This document shows positions 9,977 through 19,672 of a stretch of DNA of 64,000 bases, piece after piece. This stretch comes from Sphingomonas sp. J315. GTDB taxonomy: Bacteria; Pseudomonadota; Alphaproteobacteria; Sphingomonadales; Sphingomonadaceae. Position numbers and translations under genes: made by a program. The notes beneath the pieces were generated by a model, which saw only the letters and a list, made by a program, of their open reading frames with translations, was not told the origin of the DNA and did no database searches. Where the stretch lies: the NCBI RefSeq assembly GCF_024666595.1, contig NZ_CP088296.1:3276501-3340500 (forward strand). Direction: 5' to 3'. Numbering within the stretch: position 1 is the stretch's first letter; the number at the start of each line of letters is the position of its first letter.

Positions 9977-10390
9977 ATGGTAACCAGCGCCCCCCGCATT
10001 CGTGAGATTATCGACGCCACCGGCATTCGCCTTCGTGTGACGATCGAAACCGGGGCACGCGGCCCGTCGATCCGTCTCGGCCGCCCCGACCTCGACGCCG
10101 AAGTCCGGCTCGACGTGCATGGCGCGGACCTGCTCTGCGGCTATCTGGTCGCCGCGCGTCTTGCGGGACGCCAGCAGCTTCCCGACGAAAGTTCGTTTGG
10201 TCCGCTGCCCGCGATCTTCAGCCTGACGCACGACCCGGTGGTCCGGATCGAGGTGCGCCGCCATCTGCTCGACGATGCGTTGCTGACCATCCCCGCGACG
10301 ATGTGGGACCGGCTTTATGCCGAACTGTGCATCGTCGGTGCGCATGCCCGCGCGCTCGGTTGCCTGTCTGCGACCAGCGCCGCTGCCTGA
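9977..10390 (+). CDS. hypothetical protein downstream of flagellin
   Basis: A 137-residue soluble protein that I do not recognise. It begins MVTSAPRIREIIDATGIRLR, is rich in beta-prone stretches (EVRLDVHGADLLCGYLVAARL), and has a helical tail ending SATSAAA. It has no signal peptide or membrane segment. Codon use and GC content match its neighbours. It lies on the same strand as flagellin but beyond the flagellin terminator, so it probably has its own promoter in 9866-9976. Its position suggests, but does not show, a link to motility. Confidence 0.65.
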   Translation: MVTSAPRIREIIDATGIRLRVTIETGARGPSIRLGRPDLDAEVRLDVHGADLLCGYLVAARLAGRQQLPDESSFGPLPAIFSLTHDPVVRIEVRRHLLDDALLTIPATMWDRLYAELCIVGAHARALGCLSATSAAA

Positions 10391-10563
10391 CCGGGGGCAG
10401 AAAAGACGCGCCCGCGCGACCGGAACCCACCCCGTATTACTACGATAGGTAATCGCGCAGTATTTCGCTCCGGCAACGAAACCGGCATTTGGTTAGCGAG
10501 ATACTAGCGCTCGAGGACAGGGAACGAGCTGGATGGATCCGCGTGAAACGCACAAGCTGAAGA

Positions 10564-10860
10564 ATGATCCTGACCGCCGCGCGTGGGGGGATGGGTCCGC
10601 AGCCCGAGTTTCGTGTGTCTGTTACGCTGACGCTGTCCGACGCCGATCGCCTGTGGCACGCCGCGCGTGAGCGTCTGCTCGCTGCACCGGGCGGCTGCGA
10701 GGCGATGGTCGAGGAGACGATCGGTCCGGTCGAAGCGCCGCAGCTCGCCGATTGCGTCGCGCTGCTTTGTGCGCCCTCGTTGGTGCCGGGATGTTCGGTC
10801 GACGATTACTGGGTCGACGCGATGCCGGGTCTGCCCGGCCAGGACGCGATCGCGGCCTGA
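10564..10860 (+). CDS. small hypothetical protein
   Basis: A 98-residue acidic protein of unknown function. The core reads FRVSVTLTLSDADRLWHAA, then AMVEETIGPVEAPQLADC and ALLCAPSLVPGCSVDDYWVD, resembling a short alpha/beta protein. Codon use looks like real coding sequence. The start could be ATG 10564 or ATG 10591 (MGPQPEF). I see nothing upstream that decides. It is followed by a hairpin and a candidate terminator and is convergent with the sugar transporter. Confidence 0.55.
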   Translation: MILTAARGGMGPQPEFRVSVTLTLSDADRLWHAARERLLAAPGGCEAMVEETIGPVEAPQLADCVALLCAPSLVPGCSVDDYWVDAMPGLPGQDAIAA

Positions 10861-10869
10861 CATGAAATT

Positions 10870-10894
10870 GGGGGCGTGCACATTGCACACCCCC
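10870..10894. repeat. GC-rich hairpin downstream of small gene
   Basis: Arms GGGGG-c-GTGCA (10870-10880) and TGCAC-a-CCCCC (10884-10894) pair with one mismatch around a CAT loop. It lies ten bases after a stop codon and before a second hairpin. No T run follows, so it may help stop or protect the transcript rather than terminate alone. Confidence 0.5.
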
Positions 10895-10911
10895 CGCGAT
10901 ATCCCCCGAAG

Positions 10912-10954
10912 AAGGGGCCGGTGCGATCCCTCCGCCGGCCCCTTCGATCGTTTT
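10912..10954. terminator. candidate terminator between convergent genes
   Basis: A perfect 10-bp stem, AAGGGGCCGG (10912-10921) with CCGGCCCCTT (10935-10944), has a 13-base loop and is followed by CGATCGTTTT on the plus strand. It lies between the small unknown gene (+) and the sugar transporter (-) and could serve both. The T run is short and offset, so confidence is moderate. Confidence 0.62.
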
Positions 10955-11029
10955 GGATCAGCTGTGGTGCCAGACAGCTCCCTTTCTCGGCACGGCGGCC
11001 GGAGCAGGGAGCTGCTGCAACCTCGACCC

Positions 11030-12340
11030 TTATCCAGCCACCGGCCCGTCATAGGGGCGACGGGCATAGTAGCCGAAGCCCGCGATGACCGCGTAGCACA
11101 ACGCCGGAAGCGCAAAGGCGATGGCCAGGCTTCCGGTCATATCGGCGATCGCGCCCGTGGCGAGCGGGATCACCGCACCGCCAAAGATCGCGATATTGAT
11201 GATCCCCGACCCGTCCGCCGCACGGCTGCCCAGCCGTTCCGACGCCAGCGCGAAGATTGTCGGGAACATGATCGAGTTCATAAGGCCGACTGCGAGTAGG
11301 CTGTAGCCCGAGACGTTGCCGTCTGTATTGGTCGAGATCAAAATCAGTGCGACCGCGCCGATCGCACAGAATGCCAGCAGCTTGCCCGGGCTGATCACGC
11401 GCATCAGGCCCGATCCGATGAACCGCCCGACCATCGCGCCGCCCCAGTAAAAGCCGATCAGCTTTCCGGCGGCTTGCTCTGGCAACGCCATCACGCCCGG
11501 CTGCATCAGATAGTTGACGATCAGCGATCCGATCGACACCTCGGCACCGACATACAGGAAGATGCAGAGTGCGCCGAAGCCGAAGCGCGGGCGACCTAGC
11601 AGGTCCAATCCCGCAAGGCCCGCGCTGGCCTCGTGCCGCTCGCCCTTCAGGCGATTTCGGAACAGCCAGACTGCGCCCGCGACCACCGCGAGCGCGGCGG
11701 CGATGCCGAGATATCCGTGCATGATCGCCTTGCTTTCAGCGACGCGATAAGCCTCCAGATCGGAGCCCGACAGTTGATCGGCGGTAACCGTGGCAAGGCT
11801 GCCCAGGATCAGGATCGACCCGACGATCGGAAAAATCGTGGTGCCCAGTGAGTTGAACGCCTGAGCGAAGGTCAGACGGCTATGCGCCGTTTCCGGCTTG
11901 CCCAACAGCGAGATCAGCGGATTTGCGACGACCTGAACGATCACCACCCCGCTCGCCAGCACGAACAGCGCGCCGAGGAACAGGCCATAGGTCGCGGTCT
12001 GCGACGCGGGAATGAACAGCAGGCAGCCGACCATCATGATGACCAGCCCCGCCACTGCGCCGCGCATATAGCCCAGCTTCTTGACCAGCTTGGCGCCCGG
12101 AATGCCGATCACCAGATAGGCGGTGAAGAAGCAGAACTGGATCAGCATCGCCTGGGTGTAGTTGAGCGTGAACAGCTCTTTCAGCTTGGGAATGATCACG
12201 TCGTTGAGCGATGTGATGCCGCCGAAGATGAAGAACAGCGCGAAGACGAAGACCTGAAGGTCCGGGGCATTGACCCCCTGTGTGCTCGCATCGCCCGGTT
12301 GCGGGTCGGTCGAGCTAATATCCATGATGGGTGCGGCCAA
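11030..12340 (-). CDS. FucP-type sugar MFS transporter
   Basis: A 436-residue, 12-helix sugar:proton symporter of the FucP/GluP branch. Diagnostic parts are FFIFGGITSLNDVIIPKLKE in helix 1, QFCFFTAYLVIGIPGAKLVK in helix 2, and VVANPLISLLGKPETAHSRL followed by FAQAFNSLGT, the conserved N/Q/A segment of this family. Substrates of relatives include glucose, galactose, fucose and N-acetylglucosamine; which one applies here is not visible. GGAGAG lies just upstream of the start. A LacI-type palindrome lies 12 bases before the ATG, so sugar-responsive repression is likely. The start at 12340 follows from that ribosome site. Confidence 0.9.
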   Translation of the reverse strand: MAAPIMDISSTDPQPGDASTQGVNAPDLQVFVFALFFIFGGITSLNDVIIPKLKELFTLNYTQAMLIQFCFFTAYLVIGIPGAKLVKKLGYMRGAVAGLVIMMVGCLLFIPASQTATYGLFLGALFVLASGVVIVQVVANPLISLLGKPETAHSRLTFAQAFNSLGTTIFPIVGSILILGSLATVTADQLSGSDLEAYRVAESKAIMHGYLGIAAALAVVAGAVWLFRNRLKGERHEASAGLAGLDLLGRPRFGFGALCIFLYVGAEVSIGSLIVNYLMQPGVMALPEQAAGKLIGFYWGGAMVGRFIGSGLMRVISPGKLLAFCAIGAVALILISTNTDGNVSGYSLLAVGLMNSIMFPTIFALASERLGSRAADGSGIINIAIFGGAVIPLATGAIADMTGSLAIAFALPALCYAVIAGFGYYARRPYDGPVAG

Positions 12341-12351
12341 TGGCCCTCTCC

Positions 12352-12365
12352 TGATAACGTTGTCA
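12352..12365. promoter_or_regulatory. LacI/GalR-type operator candidate
   Basis: TGATAACGTTGTCA is a near-perfect palindrome (one mismatched pair) with the central CG and AACGTT core typical of LacI-family operators. It sits 12 bases upstream of the FucP-type transporter start. No LacI-family gene lies within the window. Confidence 0.6.
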
Positions 12366-12439
12366 GCTGGCCGAGATGTTTAACGCGGCAAGCGCGAAAG
12401 GCGAGGGGAAACTGCTCTGCGCAACAGTCGAATGCGTCT

Positions 12440-13300
12440 TCAGGTGAGCACGACCGTCTGGCTCCCGTTGCCGATCACGCGGTGCTCGGCGTGCCAGCGG
12501 ACGGCGCGGGAGAGCACCGATGCCTCCACCTCGCGGCCGATCGCGACCATCTCGTCGGCGGTTGTCGCGTGGCTGACGCGGCGCACGTCCTGCTCGATGA
12601 TCGGGCCCTCGTCGAGGTCTGCGGTCACGTAATGCGCGGTCGCACCGATCAGCTTGACCCCACGCGCCTTGGCCTGGTGATAGGGCTTCGCGCCCTTGAA
12701 GCTGGGCAGAAAGCTGTGGTGGATGTTGATGCACCGTCCGTCGATGCGCGCCGCAAAATCGTCCGACAGAATCTGCATGTAGCGGGCAAGCACGGTCAGT
12801 TCGGCCCCGCTGTCACCGATGATATCGAGGAATCGCCGCTCCTGCGCCGCCTTGTCGGCGCGGTCGACGGGCAAGTGATGATAGGGGATTCCGTGCCATT
12901 CGACATAGTCGCGCTCCTGATCGTGGTTGGACACGACCCCGACGATGCGGATGGGCAGCGCGCCGATCTCGACCTTGTGAATCAGGTCGATCAGGCAATG
13001 GTTGAACTTCGACACCGCGATCAGCACCGGCATCGGTTCGGCGATGTCATGGACTTCCCAGTCCAGCGCCAGCGTCGCGATTACCGGGGCGAGGTGGAGG
13101 GACAGGTCGGCAATCACCGCCCGGTCACTCGCCAGTTCGGTCCGGACGAAGAAGATGCCGCTGTCAGGATCGCCATAGATCGCCGCTTCGCGAATGTCCC
13201 AGCCATTGGCCGCCAGCAGCGACGAGACGCCGGCAAGGATGCCCGGCTGGTCGGGACAGCGGAAGCGGAGCACGCAGCGTGTACAGTGTGCAAGGGTCAT
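12440..13300 (-). CDS. purU: formyltetrahydrofolate deformylase
   Basis: This enzyme hydrolyses 10-formyl-THF to formate and THF. A 286-residue protein with an N-terminal ACT domain (CVLRFRCPDQPGILAGVSSL) and a formyltransferase-fold catalytic domain (LARYMQILSDDFAARIDGR, CINIHHSFLPSFKGAKPYHQ, GATAHYVTADLDEGPIIEQD). It overlaps soxG by four bases (ATGA) as the last gene of the sarcosine oxidase operon. Sarcosine oxidation loads THF with one-carbon units, and PurU recycles THF by releasing them as formate, so the placement makes biochemical sense. Both domains are complete. Confidence 0.95.
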   Translation of the reverse strand: MTLAHCTRCVLRFRCPDQPGILAGVSSLLAANGWDIREAAIYGDPDSGIFFVRTELASDRAVIADLSLHLAPVIATLALDWEVHDIAEPMPVLIAVSKFNHCLIDLIHKVEIGALPIRIVGVVSNHDQERDYVEWHGIPYHHLPVDRADKAAQERRFLDIIGDSGAELTVLARYMQILSDDFAARIDGRCINIHHSFLPSFKGAKPYHQAKARGVKLIGATAHYVTADLDEGPIIEQDVRRVSHATTADEMVAIGREVEASVLSRAVRWHAEHRVIGNGSQTVVLT

Positions 13301-13821
13301 TGCGCCTTCCAGTCGCTACGCGCGATCAGTTCGAGCAGATAGGGCGCATAGCTCTGGTCGGCGATCAGCAGATAGGTGGGCGAGTCATCGGTGCGGACGA
13401 GGAATATGCCGATATCGCCGAAGCGGGTGCGAAGTGCGGAGCCCGTCGTCATGGCCGCATCGCGCAGATCGAGCGCGGTATAGGCAGCCAGGCAGGCGGT
13501 CGCCGCGGGTCCGTTCAGGCGGAATGCGATCACCCCATGGGTCAGGTCGAGACACAGCGCGGTCTGGTCGCACATTGTCGCTTGAATTCGGCTGAGGTGC
13601 GGTCCGGCCTCGCCGCTGCTGTCGGTCAGCAGCCATTCGCCGGGTGCGATGGACGCAAGAGCGACACTGTCCCTTGCGCTGAAGCAATTCCTGGCTGGAG
13701 CGGGCACGCCAAACAGTGCGGCAAGCCGAGCCTCTGCGTCAGGCGCGTCGCGAATCTGAATCTTGACCAGTGTCAGCGCGCGGTCGATCCGACACCATGC
13801 GGGCAGGATGGGATCAGACAT
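13297..13821 (-). CDS. soxG: sarcosine oxidase gamma subunit
   Basis: A 174-residue subunit of the heterotetrameric sarcosine oxidase. It resembles the aminomethyltransferase (GcvT-like) fold and packs against the alpha subunit: APGEWLLTDSSGEAGPHLSR, CLDLTHGVIAFRLNGPAA and FLVRTDDSPTYLLIADQSYA. It is slightly shorter than many relatives (about 180-200 residues). It overlaps soxA upstream by eight bases and purU downstream by four. Identification rests on both sequence and operon position. Confidence 0.9.
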   Translation of the reverse strand: MSDPILPAWCRIDRALTLVKIQIRDAPDAEARLAALFGVPAPARNCFSARDSVALASIAPGEWLLTDSSGEAGPHLSRIQATMCDQTALCLDLTHGVIAFRLNGPAATACLAAYTALDLRDAAMTTGSALRTRFGDIGIFLVRTDDSPTYLLIADQSYAPYLLELIARSDWKAQ

Positions 13822-16743
13822 CGAGCCGCGCTCCTTCGGGGTCGTAGCTGCAGACCGGCGCGATGCGGGCCTCGCGCCAATTGTCGAGATCCCAAATGCG
13901 GACGCTTTCGCCCATTCGCGCCTGTCCCCGCACTATCATTGCCAAGGCCAGCGGCTTGCCGAGCGTCGGCGACCGGATGCTCGATGTCACCCAGCCGTCA
14001 CCGGGCTGTAACCGCGTCGCTCCCGCGGGCAGCACATGCGCGCCGATGGGAAGAGGTGCGGGGTTGTCGTCGCTCACGGTGAGGCCGACGAAGACGCGGC
14101 GATCGTCGCGCAGCCCGTCCGGGCGGTTTGCAGAGCGGCGGCCGACAAAGTCCGTCGGCTTGTTCCGCATGATCTCGCCAAAGCCGATATCCTGCGGCAG
14201 CGTCGTGCCGTCGGTGTCCGCCCCGATATGGAGATAGCCTTTCTCGATCCGCATGGTCATCAGCGCCTCGACCCCGAACGGAGTGATCCCCTCGGGGGCG
14301 CCAGCGGTCTCCAGTGCGTCCCACAGCACTGCTGCCTTGCGCCACGGGACCGCAAGCTCGAATGACAGTTCTCCTGTGAAGCTGACCCGCGCGATGCGGG
14401 CCGCAATGCCCCCAACAACACCCTGCTTTGCGGTCATGTGGGGAATCCCTCGCGCGACACATCCATGCCGCCCCCCAGCCGCTCCAGCACGGCGCGCGAC
14501 CGGGGGCCGACGATGTTGGCGACCGCCCAGCAGGTGGTGACATTCTCGACCAGCACGCGCAGATGCGTCCATTCGCACTGCAGCCATTCGCGGAACAATT
14601 CGGTGACGGCGGCGGCGTGGCCGCTGGTGGTGCCGACCAGGAAATGATCCTCGGCGATCCGCGTCACCACGCCATCGTCGAACACCACCCCATTCTCGGT
14701 CAGCAGGATCGCATAGCGGCAGCGTCCGGGCTTCAGCGTGCCGATGCGGTTGACATACATACGGTCGAGAAATTCGGCGGCGTCGGGGCCTTTGACCTCG
14801 ATCTTGCCCAGCGGCGAGGCTTCGAACAGCCCGACTCCGCTCCGCACATGCACCACCTCGCGGTGGACGGCATCGGCCTCGGTCTCGCCGGGGCGCAGAT
14901 AGGCGGCGGGGCGCATCCAGCCGCCATATTCCTCGAACGCCGCGCCCTGCGCCGCGTGCCAGTCTCGCATCGCCAGATGGCGGCGGGGACGCAGGCCGTC
15001 TCCGATGCGGTGGCCGGCAAGGACGCCGAACGGGATCGGGTCATAGGGCGGGCGGAATTTGGTGGTGCCGATCGCCTCGATCGGCTTGCCCAGCAAATCG
15101 CTCAAAATGCCGATGCCGTTGACGTTGGACGTCTTGCCCTGATCGGATGCCATCCCGAGCGTGGTGTAGCGTTTGAGATGCTCGACCGACCGGAAATTCT
15201 CGCGCGCGGCGAGTGCGATATCGGCTGCGGTCACGTCGTTCTGGAAATCGACCCATGAAGCGTCGTCGGGAGTGTCGTGTTCGGAGATCGACCACAGGGG
15301 CGGATGGCGGGACTCCAGGGTGCGCTCCGCCTTCGTATTGCGCGCGGTGGCAACAGTTGCGTCGGTCTGGAGCTCGCCCGCCGCGCCACCGATGCTGAGC
15401 TGTGCGCTGGAGCGTTCGGGAACGAAGCTGTGGAGGCCGGGATCGAGCTTGAGCCGCCCGCCGCCCTGCGAATGCAGATGCACCGCCGGGCTCCATCCGC
15501 CCGACATCAGCAACAGGTCGCACGATAGCGTCACCGTCTCGCCGACGATCCGCCCGCCGGGAAAGACTCGCCCGAGCCGCACCGCGCGGACGGCGTTTCG
15601 CCCGATCGCTTCCGCCGGGGCAGTGCGCAGGTGGATGGCGATGCCCAGCGCCTCGGCGCGCGCGATCAGCGGCTGGGGAGGGGAGGGGCGTGAATCGAGA
15701 ATGGCTGTGACCGTCGCACCCGCCCCGGCCAGATCGAACGCAGCGTGCCACGCGCTGTCGTTGGTTGTCGCCACGACGATCTCGCGCCCCGCCACCACGG
15801 CGTAGCGATGGAGATAGGCGCGGGCGGCACCTGCCAGCATGACGCCGGGGCGGTCATTCCCCCGGAACACCAGGGGCCGCTCGATCGCGCCCGTGGCCAG
15901 AATCAACCGGTCCGCGCGGACCCGCCACAGCCGCTGGCGCGGGCCGGTACGTTCGGCGATGGGCAAGTGATCGGTCAGCCGCTCGCACAGCGCGACGAGC
16001 CCGTGATCATAATGGCCGGTCGCCAGCGTGCGGTTCATCAGCGTGACGTTGGGCAGCGCGGCGAGCGTGCGCAGCGTCTCCGCGATCCACTCTTGCGCGG
16101 GTCGACCCTCGACGCTCTCGCGCGTGCCCGCCAGCCGCCCGCCCCAATGCGCGCCGCCGGTTACGAGCATCACAGACCGGCCCGATGCTGCGGCATGTTG
16201 CGCGGCGGCAAGCCCGGCAACGCCCCCGCCGACGATCAGCACGTCGGTATGCGCCGCGGCCTGCGCATAGCGGTCGGGGTCGGGGGTTTGCGGCGACGCG
16301 CCAAGGCCCGCAGCTTTGCGGATCAGCGGCTCGAACAGCCGCCAGCTCGGCCAGATGAAGGTCTTGTAATAGAAGGCCGCCGGAATGAAGCGCTTGAACG
16401 CGCCGTTCACCGCCATCAGGTCCAAGTGCAGACTGGGCCAGGCGTTGACAGGTGCGGCTTCCAGTCCGGCATACAGCTCCACATAGGGTGCCTTGAGGTT
16501 CGGGCTGGCCTGTGCGCCCTGTTCCAACTGGACGATGAAGTTGGGTTCGTCGAGCCCGGCGGCGATCAGTCCGCGGGGACGGTGATATTTGAAGCTGCGC
16601 CCCACCATCCGGACGCCCGATGCCAGCAATGCCGACGCAAGCGTGTCGCCGGCATAGCCGCTATAGCTCCGCCCTTCCCACCGGAAGTTTAGCGGACGGC
16701 TGCGGTCGATCGCACCGCCCTGCGCGAGGCGATAGCCGCTCAT
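13814..16743 (-). CDS. soxA: sarcosine oxidase alpha subunit (apparent frameshift)
   Basis: The catalytic/THF-binding subunit, which with SoxB converts sarcosine to glycine and 5,10-methylene-THF with H2O2. In order: a 2Fe-2S-like N-terminal domain (PLNFRWEGRSYSGYAGDTLA), a dinucleotide-binding domain (VLIVGGGVAGLAAAQHAA, about residue 120), and a C-terminal GcvT-like THF domain from about residue 600. The frame breaks at 14440-14443, where four Gs stand and five restore ...SREGFP-HMTAKQG... Repaired length is about 976 residues, normal for SoxA. The start is ATG 16743, overlapping soxD by four bases. The break is probably a sequencing error. Confidence 0.93.
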
Positions 16744-17027
16744 CGCTGCCCCTCCGGCACTGGGCGGGGATCGGTGATGCCGTACACGGCGGTGATGCGA
16801 TGCGTCACCGTGTCGCGCGCGACGTTGAACCACAGGCCGCAGCCAAAGCGGTGGTGCCAGCGCTCGAAGCTCGCCCCCTGCGCATTGTCGCGGTGGAACA
16901 GATAGTCGGCCCAGTCCGCGTCGTCGGTCGCCTGCGGATCTTGCGGGCGCACGATCGGGCTTTCGCCACCGCAGCGAAATTCATGCTCCGCGCGCGGGCC
17001 GCACCAGGGACAGTCGATCAGCAGCAT
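16740..17027 (-). CDS. soxD: sarcosine oxidase delta subunit
   Basis: A 95-residue zinc-binding small subunit of the sarcosine oxidase tetramer. Zinc ligands are expected in MLLIDCPWCGPRAEHEF and the later H and C of WHHRFGCGLWFNVARD. The ATG at 17027 gives the usual N-terminus (MLLIDCPWCG); an ATG at 17066 would overlap soxB. It lies eight bases from the soxB stop and overlaps soxA by four bases, as expected for a soxBDAG operon. Confidence 0.95.
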   Translation of the reverse strand: MLLIDCPWCGPRAEHEFRCGGESPIVRPQDPQATDDADWADYLFHRDNAQGASFERWHHRFGCGLWFNVARDTVTHRITAVYGITDPRPVPEGQR

Positions 17028-17034
17028 GGGACCC

Positions 17035-18278
17035 TCAATGCGCGATGCCGGATGCGGCGGATTCATCGATCAGCGCGCCCGTGCGGAAGCGATCGAGCGA
17101 AAAGGGGGCGGCCAGCGGATGCGCCGCGCCGGTCGCCATGTGGTGGGCGAGGCAATATCCGCCGCCGGGGATCGCCTTGAACCCGCCGGTCCCCCAGCCA
17201 CAGTTGAGGTACAGACCCTTGATTGGGCTTTCGCCCAGGATCGGAGTCGAATCTGGCGTCACATCGACGATACCCGCCCATTGCCGCAGCAATCGGACGC
17301 GCGAGAAGTGCGGGAACAGGTCGATCAGCCCCGCCGCTGTATGCTCCAGCACCGGCAGACTGCCGCGCTGGGCATAGGAGGGGAACAGGTCGAGCGCGCT
17401 GCCGATCACCAACTCGCCCTTGTCAGACTGGCTGAGATAGGTCCCGGTCGACGGCGCGAGGACCACCGTGTCGAGCACGGGCTTCAGCGGTTCCGACACA
17501 AACGCCTGTAGCGCGTACGACACGATCGGCAGCCGAAACCCGGCGCGTTTCGCCAGCACGCTGCTGTGCCCCGCCACCGCCATGCCGACGCAATCGGTGG
17601 CGATGTCGCCTCGGCTGGTGCGCAGGCCGACGATCCGGCCTTCGCGCAGATCGAACCCGGTCACTTCGCAATTCTGGATGATGTCCACGCCAAGCGCGTC
17701 GGCGGCGCGGGCATAGCCCCACGCGACGGCATCGTGGCGGGCGGTGCCGCCACGCGGCTGGAACAGCCCGGCGACGATCGGAAAGCGGGGGAGGGGTTCA
17801 GGCCGGGAACGCGCCCCTGGACCGCGTCGCTGGAATGAAGCTCGGCATCGACGCCGTTGAGCCGCATCGCGTTGACCGACCGGCGCAGCATCTCGACCCC
17901 ATGCCGGTCATGGGCAAAGCTCCACATGCCGCGTTGCGAGAACATGATGTTGTAGTTGAGCGTGCGCGACAGTCCTTCGTACAGGCTCAGTGAGAAATCG
18001 TAGAAGCGCGCGCTTCCGGGGAAGAAATAGTTCGAGCGGATCACCGTGGTGTTGCGCCCGGTGTTGCCGCCGCCGATCCATCCGCGCTCGATCACCGCGA
18101 CATCGCGAATGCCGTGATGGGCCGCGAGATAGTAAGCAGTCGCCAGCCCATGCCCGCCGCCGCCGATGATCACCGCCTGGTAGCGTTTGCGCGGCTCTGC
18201 GTCGCGCCATGCGGGCGTCCAGTTGCGTTGCCCTGTGAAGCCCGCGCGCAGGAGTGACCACGCCGAATATCGTGTCAC
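17035..18278 (-). CDS. soxB: sarcosine oxidase beta subunit (apparent frameshift)
   Basis: The FAD/FMN flavoprotein subunit that oxidises sarcosine. It shows RYSAWSLLRAGFTGQRNW at the N-terminus, FAD motif VIIGGGGHGLATAYYLA, and GNTGRNTTVIRSNYFFPG; the C-terminal half contains GWGTGGFKAIPGGGYCLAHH. The two halves lie in different frames, joined by adding one G to the run at 17787-17791, giving about 414 residues, the family norm. The start is GTG 18278 (VTRYSAWSLL) with GGGGAG upstream. It is the first gene of soxBDAG-purU; a 36-base perfect palindrome lies about 30 bases upstream. Confidence 0.93.
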
Positions 18279-18307
18279 TTGCGCTGCTCCCCCTGTTTTC
18301 CGCGAAG

Positions 18308-18343
18308 CCGACGCATAAATACACAAGTGTATTTATGCGTCGG
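18308..18343. promoter_or_regulatory. long palindromic operator upstream of soxB (type-1 site)
   Basis: Two perfect 17-base arms (18308-18324 and 18327-18343) are separated by AA. The centre, AATACA-CAAG-TGTATT (18318-18333), matches the core repeated at 19571, 20378 and 22806. It lies between the MFS stop and the soxB start, as expected for an operator of the sox operon. Having no T run next to it on either strand, it is unlikely to be a terminator. Confidence 0.75.
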
Positions 18344-18364
18344 GGCGATTGCCGATTTTTGCTG

Positions 18365-19514
18365 TCAGGCGGGGGCGACCTGCGGATTGGCGAGCCGCCG
18401 CGCGACCAGCGGCATGCACAGCGGGATAGTCAGGATGCAGCACAGAAAGCCGAGAATCCCCAACGTCGAATAGGAGCCGAAATCGGCGACCAGCCCGCCG
18501 ATCGGCGCGCCGATGGCAAAGGCGAAGCGCTCCCAGCCGCCACCCATCGTCCCGGCGCGGCCCGACGGATCGATCGCTGCGGCGACGCCCAGAAAGACCG
18601 AATATTGGTACATGTAGAAGATCCAGTAGGTCAGCACCCCGATCGCGAACGTGACCGCCCCGGTCGCGAATCCCATCAGCAGGCACGAAATGCCGGTGCC
18701 GATCAGTCCGACCATCATCGACGCGATGCGCGGCGCGCGTCCGCCCAGCCATGCGGCAACGACCGTTCCCGCGATGCCGCAAAGCGCGCTCAACGACAGG
18801 ATCGTGGCGGTGGTAGTGGGCGCGATCTCCAAACCCTTGGCGATCCGCTCGGCAAAGCTCCACAGCGCCCCGGTTCCGAGCGAATAGCCCGCCCACATCA
18901 GCATCAGCGCGAGGACCGCCGGCTGGCGGAGCAGGCCAGCGGCGTCGATCGCGGGCAGTTCTGCACGCGCACGGAATGCCAGCATCATCGGCATGGTGAC
19001 GAGGATTGCGAGCGCGACAGCGAGGAAGGCACCCATCCGGCCCAGATAGATGCTCGCCATTGGCATCACGAACATCAGCGCGACGACATAGGCGACCGCG
19101 CCGCCATTGCCGATCGCATAGACCCGGTCGGGGTTAGCCGCAGTCGAGCCGCCGGTGATCGTCGCGGCGAAGACGAGCCCATATCCTGTCCCCGCCAGCG
19201 CAGCGAAGAACAGCAACAACGGGAAGGAGCCGGGCATGAAGTACATCGCCACGTGCGCGCCGAGCGCCAACGTCGCGCCGACCATTGCGACGGTCACCGA
19301 TCGCGCGCGATGGATGAAGGGGGGCCAGCGCGATCATCGACAGCGCCAGTGCGCCGATCTGAAAGAATCCGAACAACCCTGCCTCGCGCCCGTTCAGACC
19401 CAGATCCATCAGCGCGCCGACCTGAAGCGGCATGGTCGAGGTGCCGATATGCGCGATGCCGTTGCCGATCACGACGGCGGCGATCAATGCGAGGCTGTCG
19501 GTCTTGCGTGCCAC
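18365..19514 (-). CDS. MFS transporter (apparent frameshift)
   Basis: A membrane transporter of the major facilitator superfamily with about 12 hydrophobic segments; the substrate is not recognisable. The N-terminal part (SLALIAAVVIGNGIAHIGTS, GLFGFFQIGALALSMIALAP) and the rest (from RSVTVAMVGATLALGAHVAM) are in different frames, rejoined by removing one G from the run of six at 19319-19324. Repaired length is about 382 residues. I chose GTG 19514 (VARKTDSLAL), preceded by GGGGAGAACAGG; an ATG at 19577 would start inside an operator. It lies directly upstream of the sox operon on the same strand and shares the type-1 operators, so it may import a methylated amine or peptide (inference). Confidence 0.8.
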
Positions 19515-19570
19515 CCTGTTCTCCCCGATCGCGCAGTTCGGCAGGCCAGCCACGCGAATTTCGAACAAGA

Positions 19571-19586
19571 AATACATCTATGTATT
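19571..19586. promoter_or_regulatory. type-1 operator between MFS and TetR genes
   Basis: AATACATCTATGTATT is a perfect palindrome apart from its two central bases (7-base arms). It lies between the divergent MFS and TetR genes. A TTGACA hexamer (19584-19589) overlaps its right end on the plus strand, so a bound repressor could block the tetR promoter. Confidence 0.78.
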
Positions 19587-19672
19587 GACATGTCCAGCCT
19601 CTCCGCACAGCGGGCAGCGCGAACCGGAGGCGGCGATTGACCGTGCGCGTAGTTATCCGGCAATGAGGCACT

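Noticed and set aside
18301..18360. The 36-base palindrome as an intrinsic terminator
   Set aside because: The nearest T run (GATTTTT) is more than ten bases away on the plus strand and none lies on the minus strand; the shared core with three other promoter sites favours an operator.
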